Of a DNA stretch of 64,000 nucleotides, positions 45,501 to 54,825 are shown piece after piece. The stretch is from the NCBI GenBank assembly GCA_941918925.1, contig OW799235.1, positions 49,213,491 through 49,277,490 on the forward strand, in the 5' to 3' direction. Position 1 is the stretch's first letter. Each line of letters opens with the position of its first letter. The position numbers were made by a program, and so were the translations under genes. Under the pieces are notes generated by a model. It was not told the origin of the DNA, ran no database searches, and saw only the letters and a program-made list of their open reading frames with translations. This DNA comes from Phyto melanocephala (lineage: Eukaryota > Arthropoda > Insecta > Diptera > Rhinophoridae).

Positions 45501-46098
45501 CAAACAAAATAAGAAATTGTAATAATGTGTGTATTATTATAGAAAACAACAAGTAGTATTTATGTTATATGAAATAAAAAAAGCATCCATAATGGATTTG
45601 TGAACTTAAAATTTAGTGGTTTTCTTGCTTAATGCAATAAGAGAATGAAGTAAGATCAGATGAGGGGCTCTATGAAAGTTTTTAGTTATGCCACTAGAGC
45701 AATGGTAGGCGCGGGTCATGAGGCACTAGTCCCCAACGGCATCAGGGTGACTTAACTTTTTGGTCATTACCTTTATATATTAACGTATACCTTTGAGTAA
45801 ATTTCAAAACGTGATGGAAATCGGGGCTTGTTTTTCTTTTGATTCTTTTCTCATCACACCTGGCCTTAACTAATTTATTCTGTTAGTAACAAAAAAGGGA
45901 GTCTATAATAAAATATTGTTTTGTAAAAGTGACTGCAGGTAAGAAAGGACCCTATCCCCCCACCCGACTGCTAAGCTAGCGGAATCAATGGCTCCCGTAG
46001 TCCTCTTCTGAAGTGCAGATCTGATGCATCATAAACCATCAAAATTTAATAAAATTTTGTGAAGCATCTACGACCAAAGTTATTTGGCGTACATTACA
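42506..46098 (+). repeat. 3' LTR of the RING-Gag gypsy
   Basis: It begins TGTAATGAACGTTTC and ends ACATTACA, followed by the TSD gcac. 2972 bp when the hAT MITE at 44404-45024 is left out. It has a block near 45702-45750 that the 5' LTR lacks. Confidence 0.92.
44404..45024 (+). mobile_element. hAT MITE in the 3' LTR
   Basis: The 8-bp TSD atatacat is at 44396-44403 and 45025-45032; the 5' LTR shows the empty site. Ends are CAACGCTGTCCAAA and, inverted, CAATGCTGTCCAAA. A 72-codon frame (44623-44841) starts MEDKNFCFVIKN and has a CILCYQTFKT segment. It recalls the start of a BED-type finger, so the MITE may be a deletion derivative keeping the first transposase codons. Confidence 0.92.
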
Positions 46099-46479
46099 GC
46101 ACACATCTAAGATCACATCTAAAACTTGTTGATATTTTCCCATCAGCTGACACAAAATTGGCTTATAATCACTTAAAACATGGATGTTAGATTAAGTTTG
46201 CGGAAAGAGAATACCGCAGGAATGAATAATTGCAATATTTCGTTCCGTTCAATTTTCCTTTCCGCGCGGAATCAATAATACCACCCATTGACTCTCTCGG
46301 ATGTCTAAAAGCTGAAAAAAACTGTTTTCGTTTGTAAATTTTTGGAATATATATTTTTTAATAAAATTTTTGTCTATAACTTTACCGATTAGAGCCCGCT
46401 TTATCCAAAAATTTTCACGAACACCTCTTGTGACAGCCAAAGTCACCAATTCGTTTTAGGCCCCACAATTAAGGAAATA

Positions 46480-46800
46480 GCTCCCTTATTTTTTTATTAC
46501 CCTACTGAATGAATTATTACTAGAGCTATTACCTCAATGTTATGACTTATTAATAATACTTTAATTTATACCTTATTAGAATCAACTGATATTGTATACA
46601 TTCTTATTATTACTCTTCTTAAATGAATTATTATTTACTTTAATACTACTTTAATTTTTACCCAATTATAATTAACTTATATTGGATACCTTATTATTAT
46701 TATTGCTCTTGCTGAAGGAATTGTTATTTACTTTAATTCTTTTTTTTTATCAATATTGCTTTAATTTAAATATACCTAATGAATTGTTATTATATAAACT
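46480..46800. repeat. Degenerate AT-rich tandem units
   Basis: Three to four loosely repeated units of about 100 bp share 'gaattattatttactttaata' style sequence. Similar sequence appears at 47270-47330, inside the first hAT element, which is unexplained. Confidence 0.5.
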
Positions 46801-46806
46801 CTTGAT

Positions 46807-48611
46807 CAAGGTGGATTGATAAGGTGACCGTATAAAGTCAGGTGATTCATTTTTTTTATTTTGTTGAGTACTTAATTGTCACATAAATTCGCCTTTGTTT
46901 ATATTTTTTTGATTTGAAAATATAAAAGTTAAAAAACAAATTTGTTAAAAGAAAACAAATATTGAAAAAAATATAGAACTTAAAAAATATCAATAGATTC
47001 TTAAATGGATAACGACTAGGAGTTCTCATTATCTACATATGTATTCGTTAAAACATAATTTTTTTAAAAGATACTCGAAAAATAAAAACAATGTAGTTTA
47101 TTCTGGGTATATAAAAACTTTTAATGGATTATCGTTGAGTGTCGATTCAGGTAGAAAGAACCAGGGAACAATAGACTATAGATCTTCAAATGGGTGAATA
47201 TATTAATATATTTGAGGTGCCCGAAGATAGGCATTGCAAGTTACGGAAGGAAAATCAGCAATTTAAACCCGTTATTATTATTTACTTTTAATGCCACTAA
47301 TTTCTTATTTAATTCTTCTTTAATTTTAACAGGTTAACTGTCCACAGCCCATATATGAGCTGTTTGCAGAAAGCACCAGCAGTGCACAGTCCATATGTGG
47401 GCTGTTTGGGTTTTCAATTTAGAACAGTTTTAGAGTTGTAGACGTGTAAGGAACATACATATTTTATTTGACTTGGACTTCACAAGACAGATCATAAAGA
47501 AATAAAATATCCTCGGACATGGAGAAACTATCGTAGTTTTAACCCCAAATGCTCCTATTTTGCACAAAAAACAAATGGACGTGTTGAGCACATCTCAGTG
47601 ACTATCTTGGGCAATCAGTCAAAGTAAAAAAACATTAATTTTATACAAATATTTTATTTATACTTATATTTAAATACGTTATATAAATACATAAGTATGT
47701 ATGAACATATATAAAATAACCGAAGTAAAAGATGGGCTCTTCTGGTAAACAGATGCGCCTGATTAATTTATCATAGGGTTTTCCAAAATGTGGAAACGCA
47801 TTTTATTTTAGAAAGGATTAAGATTTCGTTTTGTCAGTTAAAAGCAAAATATAAGTGAGGTGTTCATTAATATTTTATTGCACGAGTTTTGTTTGAATTT
47901 TGTAAGTTATTTCCACAGAGTGGATTTTAGTTACGTAATTTATTAAAATTTCACGACATTTTCTAGTCAATCTTTTAAACACTTTGTACATTACTTGATT
48001 TATTAACATGTAATTTACCTTCAATAAAACCATCTATATCTGTGTTATTTTAAGCTTTTATTTAGAAAGAAATTACCATTCTATTTAATTTTGTTAAGTT
48101 TCAATTTCTTTTGTAGAGCTATTGTTTCTGTCTTGTCTGTTCTTGCTAGATCCAGTAGATAATAGAAGATATCGGAAATTGGGTTTCCAAACAGACATAT
48201 TGCGGTAATTATTTGTTATATGTTTTACTTATTATTTAAGAAATATCATGAGTTTTAATTTTTGATTTATTTTTATGAATACCTTCTAATTGTTTTTGGC
48301 TTTTCTCAACTTCAGCAGTGGATGAATTTTAAACAACAAATAATTAACCTCTTCTTTGTGTAACTTATAGCTGTTAGCTTAAATTTCGTTTCAAGATTAC
48401 GAAATAAATACATAAATTAAACTAAAGATAATAAAAAATTAATATTTCAATCAACAAGGTAAATTGTTCATAGTTGTCAAAAATTAACAAAGGTGAGATT
48501 CAATTCGCCTTGATACTGACATTCTACGTACTCAAAAACACTAACAAAATGCCTGTTGTTTTTTCTATTGTATTTGTTGTAGTTATGCAGTCACCTGATT
48601 GATTCGCCTTG
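46807..48611. mobile_element. hAT-type element 1, non-autonomous
   Basis: The TSD ctcttgat is at 46799-46806 and 48612-48619. The ends are CAAGGTGGATTGAT and, inverted, CAAGGCGAATCAAT, both followed by AGGTGAC. 1.8 kb with no transposase frame. A short direct repeat pair (cagcccatatatgagctgtt and cagtccatatgtgggctgtt) lies near 47345-47410. Confidence 0.88.
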
Positions 48612-48631
48612 CTCTTGATGTGTATTACAAC

Positions 48632-49249
48632 CAGCGTTGCCACTATTGGTCTTTTCCGACCAAAATGGTCAGAAATTAATGGTCTTGGTCGGATGGTCGG
48701 CTAAACGTTATTTTGGTCTGTTTAAGAAAATGTACCATATTCATTTTAAGCCATTTGAAATACTGGTCGCTATTAAATTTTTTAGTTTTTGGCAATACTA
48801 TTTTCTTCTCAGCAACGAAAAACAATCAAAAGCAAATGTCAAACGTGTGTAAAAGACTATAAAAAATACGATGAGCCAATGCATAACAGCAAGAAAAACA
48901 AAAGGATTTTTGTAGTTGTCTTCTCGCATTGGTTGTGTATGCCTTCATAATTGTAAAAGTTGATGTGTATTAACTCGGTGTAAGCAAAGCAATTGTAACG
49001 GTTTTTTATTCATCTCGTAACAAACGAAAACATAAAAATTTTAATTTAATTTAATTAAGAAATTTTTATGGTCTTTAAGTTCTAAAACTTAATTCAAATT
49101 TTATTTAAAAAATACATGGTACATAGTATGCATATACATACATATGTATTTGTTATTTAATATTTAAAAAAATTGGTCGGTTTAAATGGATTTTGGTCGG
49201 TTTTATAGGCAAATTTGGTCGGATAGATAATTTTTGTGTTGTAACGCTG
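48632..49249. mobile_element. hAT-type MITE 2
   Basis: The TSD attacaac is at 48624-48631 and 49250-49257. The ends are CAGCGTTGCCAC and, inverted, CAGCGTTACAAC. 618 bp. It contains several 'ttggtcgg' motifs near both ends (48646-48705 and 49172-49222). The frame at 48637-48852 crosses the TIR and is not a gene. Confidence 0.87.
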
Positions 49250-49340
49250 ATTACAACCAACTCTAATGGTAGCCTACTCTGTATTTACTTTGTACATTCT
49301 CTTTGAGAACTATACATAACGAAGTTATTAATAGTATTAA

Positions 49341-49899
49341 GGCTGGGGCACAATGAATCCGTCGTCCGTCAAACTTAAACTTTTTCAACTGACATTAACG
49401 TATTGACGGAGAGGGGTTGGCACAATCAGTACTTTGTGTTGACGGATCATAAGTCAAGTTAAATTGTTGACTGCTGCGACAAATCAAAAACAAACAGCGG
49501 CGGCTGAAGGCCAATAATATTTATATATATTTTTTTTAACTTATCTTCACAATAACAAAAAATTAATAAAACAAAATAATATTTTTTTTAAGAAAATGTC
49601 AATTTTGCTTTAAATTCATACAATCTATATATAAAATAAGAGTTTTTAACCGAAAACAACTGTATGCTTCTGCGGCGGCTGCTGTAAAGCCGGTTGACTT
49701 CGCTTTTTGCGCACAACCATATGGTAGTTGTCAAAGTACTCGACGTACGTCAAAAGTTAAAAGTTGGTCAACTTTTGTACTTTGCGTTGACGGAGACGTA
49801 CTGAATGTGACAACACTCATAAGAAAACATGTATTTTAACTTAGTTGTCAGTTGAAAAAGTTGAAGTTTGACGGACGACGGATTCATTGTGCCCCAGCC
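49341..49899. mobile_element. MITE with TTAA target site
   Basis: TTAA flanks at 49337-49340 and 49900-49903. Long TIRs (over 35 bp) begin GGCTGGGGCACAATGAATCC at the left and are mirrored at the right. TTAA targeting is typical of piggyBac-type elements. The TIR start differs from classical piggyBac, so the superfamily remains open. No coding. Confidence 0.85.
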
Positions 49900-50754
49900 T
49901 TAAGTTACACAGCATCCAACACTGTTGGCAAAAGTGGCACAATCGTGCCATTTTTGGCACTATTGATTTTTAATGGCACTATGGCACGCTCAACAAAATT
50001 TTGGCACTTTTTCAAACAATTAAAAATATATAATTTTACTTAGTTTTTAAGAAATATTTTTTTAATAATAAGAAATAAATGATTTTCTCCCTGTTTTAAA
50101 TACTAAAATTCGAAACTACGGACTGCACAGTATCAAAAATTTGGCCATTTTAGTACGTTTATATGTTGGAAAATTTGTTGATCGATTTTTGATCTTAGTT
50201 CAAGTACCTGATGGTTTCAATCAATCGATTTGCAATGCAATTATGAACGTTTTACAGGATAATGAAATTCCTATAAAAATTTAGGGCCGTATTCATAAAA
50301 AATATTTTAGGCTTATTGGACAGATGTTGTATAGAAATTTGCCAAATAAGCCTTTAATAAACCTAAAATATTTTTTATGATCGAATAATTGTTCGGTTAT
50401 GAAGGGAAAGAATAATTGTTTGCAGATTCTGCTTAAAGAAGTTCAATTTGAATTTAGTGTTTGGCTTCAATACTTTATCATCATTAATTTGATCTCAGGG
50501 GCTCAATTCTCGTTCTGTAAAACTGTGAAATTAAAAAGTTTTTGCATAGCAGAGGGTATGGTGGCACCATATGATATTACACACAAAAACTTTTCATTTC
50601 ATAGTTTCATATAACGAGAACTGATACCCAGGATTTATTAAAATCCAACTCAAAATGTTGTTATGACAGTGATGTCTTAAAAATAATTATCTAAACAAAT
50701 GTTACAAATACAATTTTTGTAAACGAGGTTTTACTAGAATTTTATAACTACATA

Positions 50755-51007
50755 TCGATGCCTTACTTCCTCAACCTCGTATCTTAAAAAATACGGTATT
50801 GTCTTTTTCATATCAAACGATTGTTTTATGCTTTAACTAAAAAAGATTAGTATATTATTACTACTAATATACATAAATACAATCAATTCCTTAATAATTG
50901 CATTTAAACTTTTAACCAAACACCGAAGTATAAAAATATGAACCGTTTTTTTCTCTCCTGAAAATTTCTATTTTTTAAGATACGAGGTTGAGGAAGTAAG
51001 GCATCGA
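50755..51007. mobile_element. Tc1/mariner-type MITE
   Basis: TIRs of about 39 bp beginning TCGATGCCTTACTTCCTCAA, nearly perfectly inverted at the right end. TA flanks at 50753-50754 and 51008-51009. 253 bp, noncoding. Confidence 0.85.
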
Positions 51008-51128
51008 TATATTTAATGTTATTTAACAATATATATTTAATATATTCCTATTTGGAATAATTATTTAACATTACATATAAAATACATATGTGTATATTTA
51101 ATAAATAATAATCCTACTATAATAATAT

Positions 51129-51397
51129 ACTAAATGTGAATGTTTGTGTGTTTGGATATTTGTTACTCAATCACGCAAAAACGGCTGAACGGAACTAAAT
51201 GAAATTCGGCATATAGATAGATAACAACCTAGATTAACACATAGGCTACTTTTTACCGCGATAATAACGCGAAGTCGTTGGCAAGCTCATAACACATCCT
51301 AAACGGGTTGTTTGTGTTGTAAATATTTTTGTTGTTAATACTAAGTCTACCTTTTATCCCGATAACTACGCAGACGAAGTCGCGGGCACAAGCTAGT
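51129..51397 (+). mobile_element. Helitron-like or RTE-like 3' end fragment
   Basis: The sequence from 'gtgaatgtttgtgtgtttgg' through 'cgcaaaaacggctgaacgga' to 'gaagtcgcgggcacaagcta' followed by gt is a pattern common in insect genomes. The CTAG-type end preceded by a GC-rich segment recalls Helitron 3' ends. Assignment is uncertain. Confidence 0.4.
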
Positions 51398-51749
51398 ATT
51401 TATATATAATTTATCTGTATAATTTTTTTAAATATTGAAGTTCGAAAATTTTTTATATATAAAATAATAATAAAACTCAATAAATGGATTTAATTTTTTT
51501 AAATATGTAGACATGACATGTTTGTTATGGCACTTTTTAAGATGTTTTGGCACTTTTTAGCTAAAATTTTGGCACAAGACAGAAATTCTCATATACCATC
51601 ACTGGCATCCAATGACAATGCGAGGTGAACTCGGCTAATTACCACAAAATGTGTGGTAGATAGACCGATCATACCTAGTGTGTGTGGTTGAATAATGTAA
51701 ACACATGAGTTCGTGCAAATGTGTATTCTTGTGTGTATGACCAGAAAGG

Positions 51750-51757
51750 TATAAAAG
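51750..51757 (+). promoter_or_regulatory. Candidate TATA box of the LTR-like unit
   Basis: TATAAAAG, about 20-30 bases upstream of 'ttagttagttggc'. It precedes the hairpin array, so the array would be transcribed as the start of the element RNA. Confidence 0.55.
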
Positions 51758-51859
51758 GAGCGTCTTATGACTAAATTAGTTAGTTGGCTGGCAGCTCGCG
51801 CTACGGTAGCGGTGGGATTCATAGCTAATACGAGTACTGACCATAGCAATAAGCAGCAA

Positions 51860-52324
51860 GATACACATTGGAAGCGTGGGTTCATTACCAATAGTGTATC
51901 TTCTGCTGGTACTGATACTGGAGGCTGGGGATTCCGCCCCCCGTATTGGTGCTAAGAGCACATACAAAAGGTTCTGTTGGAAGCGTGGGTTCACCACCAA
52001 CAGAACATCTTGGAGCGAACGAGATCCACTATTGGCAGCGTGGTTATATCACCAATAGTGTATCTCGAAGAGTTATCTGAGGCTGCGACTGGAGGTGGGG
52101 ATACCCCTCCAAGAGCGAATCGATAACTATCGCCACGTCATTACCGTCAGACGCCAGTTTACCCTGAGTTTCTTTATTGTGGCTGGGGTTCCGCCCCAAT
52201 AAAGAGAATCCTGGAAGGCAAAAGAGACCCACTATTGGCAGCGTGGATACACCACCGATAGTGCGTCTCGAAGGGTTAGCTGAGGCTGCGATTGGAGGTG
52301 AGGATGCCCCTCCAAGAGCGAATC
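51860..52324 (+). ncRNA. Array of conserved RNA hairpins in the LTR-like unit
   Basis: Four stem-loops share a 16-nt loop of the form [A/C]AGCGTGG..., closed by TTGG:CCAA. They are 51860-51900 (loop aagcgtgggttcatta), 51971-52006 (perfect 10-bp stem, loop aagcgtgggttcacca), 52021-52066 (loop cagcgtggttatatca) and 52224-52269 (loop cagcgtggatacacca). Their stems differ in sequence yet stay paired; the third and fourth differ by a compensated T-A to C-G change. Between them lie G-rich hairpins near 51920-51950, 52092-52114, 52169-52202 and 52300-52324 (TGGAGG...CCTCCA, TTTATTG...CAATAAA). A leader structure for packaging, translation or protein binding is inference. Confidence 0.7.
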
Positions 52325-52425
52325 AATACCCGACGCCCCATCTAAGCGTCTGACACGTACCAGGCCAACTAGCGTAAAAGTATTTTTTTTTATTATTCTC
52401 TTATTGTTGTTGTTATTTGTCTGTG

Positions 52426-52431
52426 AATAAA
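52426..52431 (+). terminator. Candidate polyadenylation signal
   Basis: AATAAA within gtgaataaataccg, downstream of the hairpins and about 110 bases from the end of the unit, as expected for an LTR R/U5 border. Confidence 0.45.
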
Positions 52432-52917
52432 TACCGTACGTTTTATAACGTTTAAAGAGAAAAAGTGTTAGTTTTCTTTTAAAAGACGCGAACCTGGCCT
52501 CCGCAGAGTACCCTTGCCGCCAGCGGAATCGTGTCGTTACACTCTAAAGGCATATTATATCTACAAATAGTAGCAAAGGTACCTATGAATTATTTTTTGG
52601 CTGAAAATTTTTAATTTTGGTGGCAAAAATAGGGGGAAAAACAGAGGCAGTCGTGTTTATTTGCTCATATCTCAGAAAGTTATGGGGCGATTGTGCTGAA
52701 TTTCAATAGCGATTCATTCTCGGATATTTCCAAAAGATTGATACCATACACAGATCAACCAACACACGGACAGACGGTCAGGGCTTAATCTACTCCTCTA
52801 TTCATAAGTTTTCAGAAAATGGATACTTTATGGGTTCGGAAATGAAAATTGTAGAAATTACAAACGGAATGACAAAGCTATATATACCCTTGTGCACCAC
52901 AGGTGAAGGGTATGAAA

Positions 52918-53498
52918 ATAAGACATTTAATCAAAATAAAAAAAGAACATTTATACAAAAACTAAAAACGTTTCAAGGAATTTTTTTAAATTAATTGCGT
53001 TGCTATTTGTTTGTTGATTGTGTGGAAGAGCATTCCAAAGACGAATAGCATTTATGAAAAACAGCCACTCAGAAACGTGACAAGGAAATTTCGGAATTGT
53101 AATTTTGTAAAATTGCCTCTAGATGATCTAGCAAACCGAATGTTTTGAAATAAGTATTTCGGCTCTTCAGTGTAAATAATTTTCCAAAGGAAAGTTAGCA
53201 TTCTTATCTTTAAAAAGTTTTCAAATCATACTCCATAGAGATTTTTTGAATAAGATGACACATGATCACGTTGCCTTAGACCAAAAACATATCTTACAAT
53301 ATTATTATATAACACTTTAAGGTTCTTCCTACTCAGGAAATTACAACGAGAAAACAGTTTACAGCCAAAAGTCAGACTAGGAACCAAATAGGCCTTCGCC
53401 AGTAGCATTCTCACTCTCAACGGCGTAAAATATTACACTAACCATAACGTTCTTAATTTATTATATACCTTCACAACAAGTGATTTTATTTGACTTAA
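52918..53498 (-). pseudogene. Jockey-like LINE ORF2, C-terminal part
   Basis: Minus-strand frame at 53226-53420: MRVRMLLAKAYLVPSLTFG, then RKNLKVLYNNIVRYVFGLRQ. It continues after frameshifts with EEPKYLF and a 'NAIRLWNALP'-like ending near 53040. This is the part downstream of the RT palm in jockey/BS-like LINEs. The left side is cut by the DINE-like element E, the right by the TTAA element. Confidence 0.82.
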
Positions 53499-54613
53499 GC
53501 CTCAGTTAGCCGAGCGCATCCGTACTGTAATGTATCAGCTGTTCGTTTTTGGCTTATGAGAAACAATGCAAAAGCTTAGCGAAATTTAACGTACTGTAAC
53601 CGGAACGTACCATTCTGTATAAAATAGAATTTTCTTACATTCTTACGTGACATTTGTAAGCCAGTGATGGTCTGCTTGTTTGTTTTATGATTTCAGGGTA
53701 TTTTTGCTTTTTTAATGGTACTTTTTTTTTATATATTTTAATACGCAAAAGAAAAATAAAACAACTTTTAGTACTTTGCGTGTTAATTTATTTTTCTTCA
53801 CGAATTTTTTAAATACAGTTTTGCGAACTATTGTGTCTATTTTAAACTTATACTATGTTTTATTCTGATTACTGTTGTTTCTTTTTTCGCTATACTTGCT
53901 AGAAACGCAATTACCACTATAATAATTATTTCCGCCTTAAAATTGCAAAACTGGAGACTTTTAAGCGTCTCGCACATACGCTTTGTATATACATTGTGTA
54001 TAATAAATGTGAAATATGTAAAGATTAAAATTGTATTCAAATCTATTAATTAATATTAATTGATTTGTATACATACATAAACACATATATCAAATAAACT
54101 ATAATTTGTTTAATTTATTTTATTTATAAATGCTAGAGAATAAATATAACATATTAATATACATAAATAAATATACAAAATATTTTCTGATATCATTAGG
54201 TACTTTTTCTTCGTAATAAAAAACCATTTGTAAAATTGTAATACCCATCACTGTTTTATAATCAGCTGTTTATTTTTATACCAAAATTAAAAAAAAATAA
54301 ACAAAATAAGTTTTTAAATTTAAGAAATTAAAGTTTCCTTGGTAATTTTTAATAAAATGGATGATGAACATCTAATTTTACTTGTTCAGGCAAAGGTTTA
54401 AATCAATACACAATTCTTCTATATCCATTGAAAAAAGCACAGGCTTGTTTGAAAAATATTTTTTTTAATTGCTTTATTTACCTATACTAATGCTGTTTTG
54501 TTTATGAATGTCAAAAACATATGTTACGTTTTTAATGTTCTATAACTGCACAAACGTGCTTACAGTACGTTCCATTACAGTACGGTTGCATCAGCGCTCG
54601 GCTAACGAAGGCT
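53499..54613. mobile_element. DNA element with TTAA target site, about 1.1 kb
   Basis: TTAA flanks at 53495-53498 and 54614-54617. Ends: GCCTCAGTTAGCCGAGCGC and, inverted, AGCCTTCGTTAGCCGAGCGC, followed by CCGTACTGTAATG. With one TTAA removed the LINE frame on both sides joins in phase, which confirms the target site. No transposase frame. Internal sequence is AT-rich. Confidence 0.88.
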
Positions 54614-54825
54614 TTAACCATGTTAGATTGCTGTTAAATAATATTCCTAGATTTCTTACTGTAGTTCCTAAGTCAACCTTTTCATTATTTATTACGATGT
54701 CTGCTCTGAAAGGAGTTACGGTTTTTATGAATAACCAGACATTTGGATTAATTACGATTTAAACATAGTCGATTTGCCGATGTCCAACGATGAATGTTGT
54801 TCAAATCATGGTTAAGTTTGTTAAT
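54614..54825 (-). pseudogene. Jockey-like LINE ORF2, palm-to-thumb part
   Basis: On the minus strand: NKLNHDLNNIHRWTSANRL, then after a shift VTPFRADIVINNEKVDLG and RNLGILFNSNLTW. These are typical motifs after the catalytic box of jockey-like reverse transcriptases. The frame continues into 52918-53498 across the TTAA element and upstream into 56268-56309 across the Harbinger element. Confidence 0.83.

Larger units (their letters stand above)
33537..46098 (+). mobile_element. Ty3/gypsy element with ~3-kb LTRs and RING-bearing Gag
   Basis: LTRs 33537-36488 (2952 bp) and 42506-46098 (3593 bp, including a 621-bp hAT MITE), both TGTAAT...ATTACA. The 4-bp TSD is gcac (33533-33536 and 46099-46102). 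LTR divergence is about 1-2% in the first 760 bp by eye. The tRNA-Lys-type primer site, gag with an N-terminal RING-H2 finger, a -1 frameshift site, and pol with protease, RT, RNase H and integrase follow in order. Giant LTRs and a tRNA-Lys primer recall the Osvaldo/Ulysses group of Drosophila (from memory). It is nearly intact: one in-frame stop and two frameshifts in pol. Confidence 0.92.
32692..46286 (-). mobile_element. PIF/Harbinger remnant Harb-3, split by a gypsy element
   Basis: The left end is GGGTCCGATTATTGATTCCG and the right end, inverted, is GGGTGGTATTATTGATTCCG. The TSD is att (32689-32691 and 46287-46289). The pieces are 32692-33536 and 46099-46286, about 1.03 kb in all. The ends contain palindromes such as 'ccgcagctgcgg'. 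It holds an internally deleted transposase gene on the minus strand. Confidence 0.85.
49920..51604. mobile_element. hAT-type element 3 with internal MITEs
   Basis: The TSD gcatccaa is at 49912-49919 and 51605-51612. Ends: CACTGTTGGCAAAAG and, inverted, CAGTGATGGTATATG. Subterminal 'tggcac' motifs occur in both ends (49930-49990, 51528-51575). No transposase. Foldback segments at about 50285-50390 and 50510-50630 and a TA-flanked MITE at 50755-51007 lie inside. Confidence 0.82.
46429..52541 (+). mobile_element. LTR-like unit (probable solo LTR) with four nested TIR elements
   Basis: It begins TGTGACAGCC and ends TGTCGTTACA, with ctct on both sides (46425-46428 and 52542-52545). Its own pieces are 46429-46806, 48620-48631, 49258-49340, 49904-49919 and 51613-52541, about 1.4 kb in total. 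TG...CA ends, a TATA box (51750), a polyadenylation signal (52426) and no coding frame suggest a solo LTR. The retroelement family is unknown to me. The transcribed part holds the hairpin array at 51860-52324. Confidence 0.65.
32285..52917 (-). mobile_element. DINE-like element E, split into three pieces
   Basis: The pieces are 32285-32691, 46290-46428 and 52546-52917. Together they align along the length of element D: hairpin end ATTCGGCCGTGCCGAAT at 32304, 'cattgactctctcgg' at 46287, and the end with GGGTCGG-like core and TGTGCACCACAGGTGAAGG at 52892. The first gap is a Harbinger element (TSD att), the second an LTR-like unit (TSD ctct). About 0.9 kb of E spreads over 20.6 kb. Confidence 0.85.

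Noticed and set aside
48637..48852. 71-codon frame starting MPLLVFSDQN
   Set aside because: It starts inside the TIR of a hAT MITE and consists largely of the repeated ttggtcgg motifs.
49341..49899. Transib transposon, because CACAATG occurs near both ends
   Set aside because: CACAATG lies inside a longer inverted repeat, and the flanks are TTAA rather than a 5-bp repeat at CACAATG.
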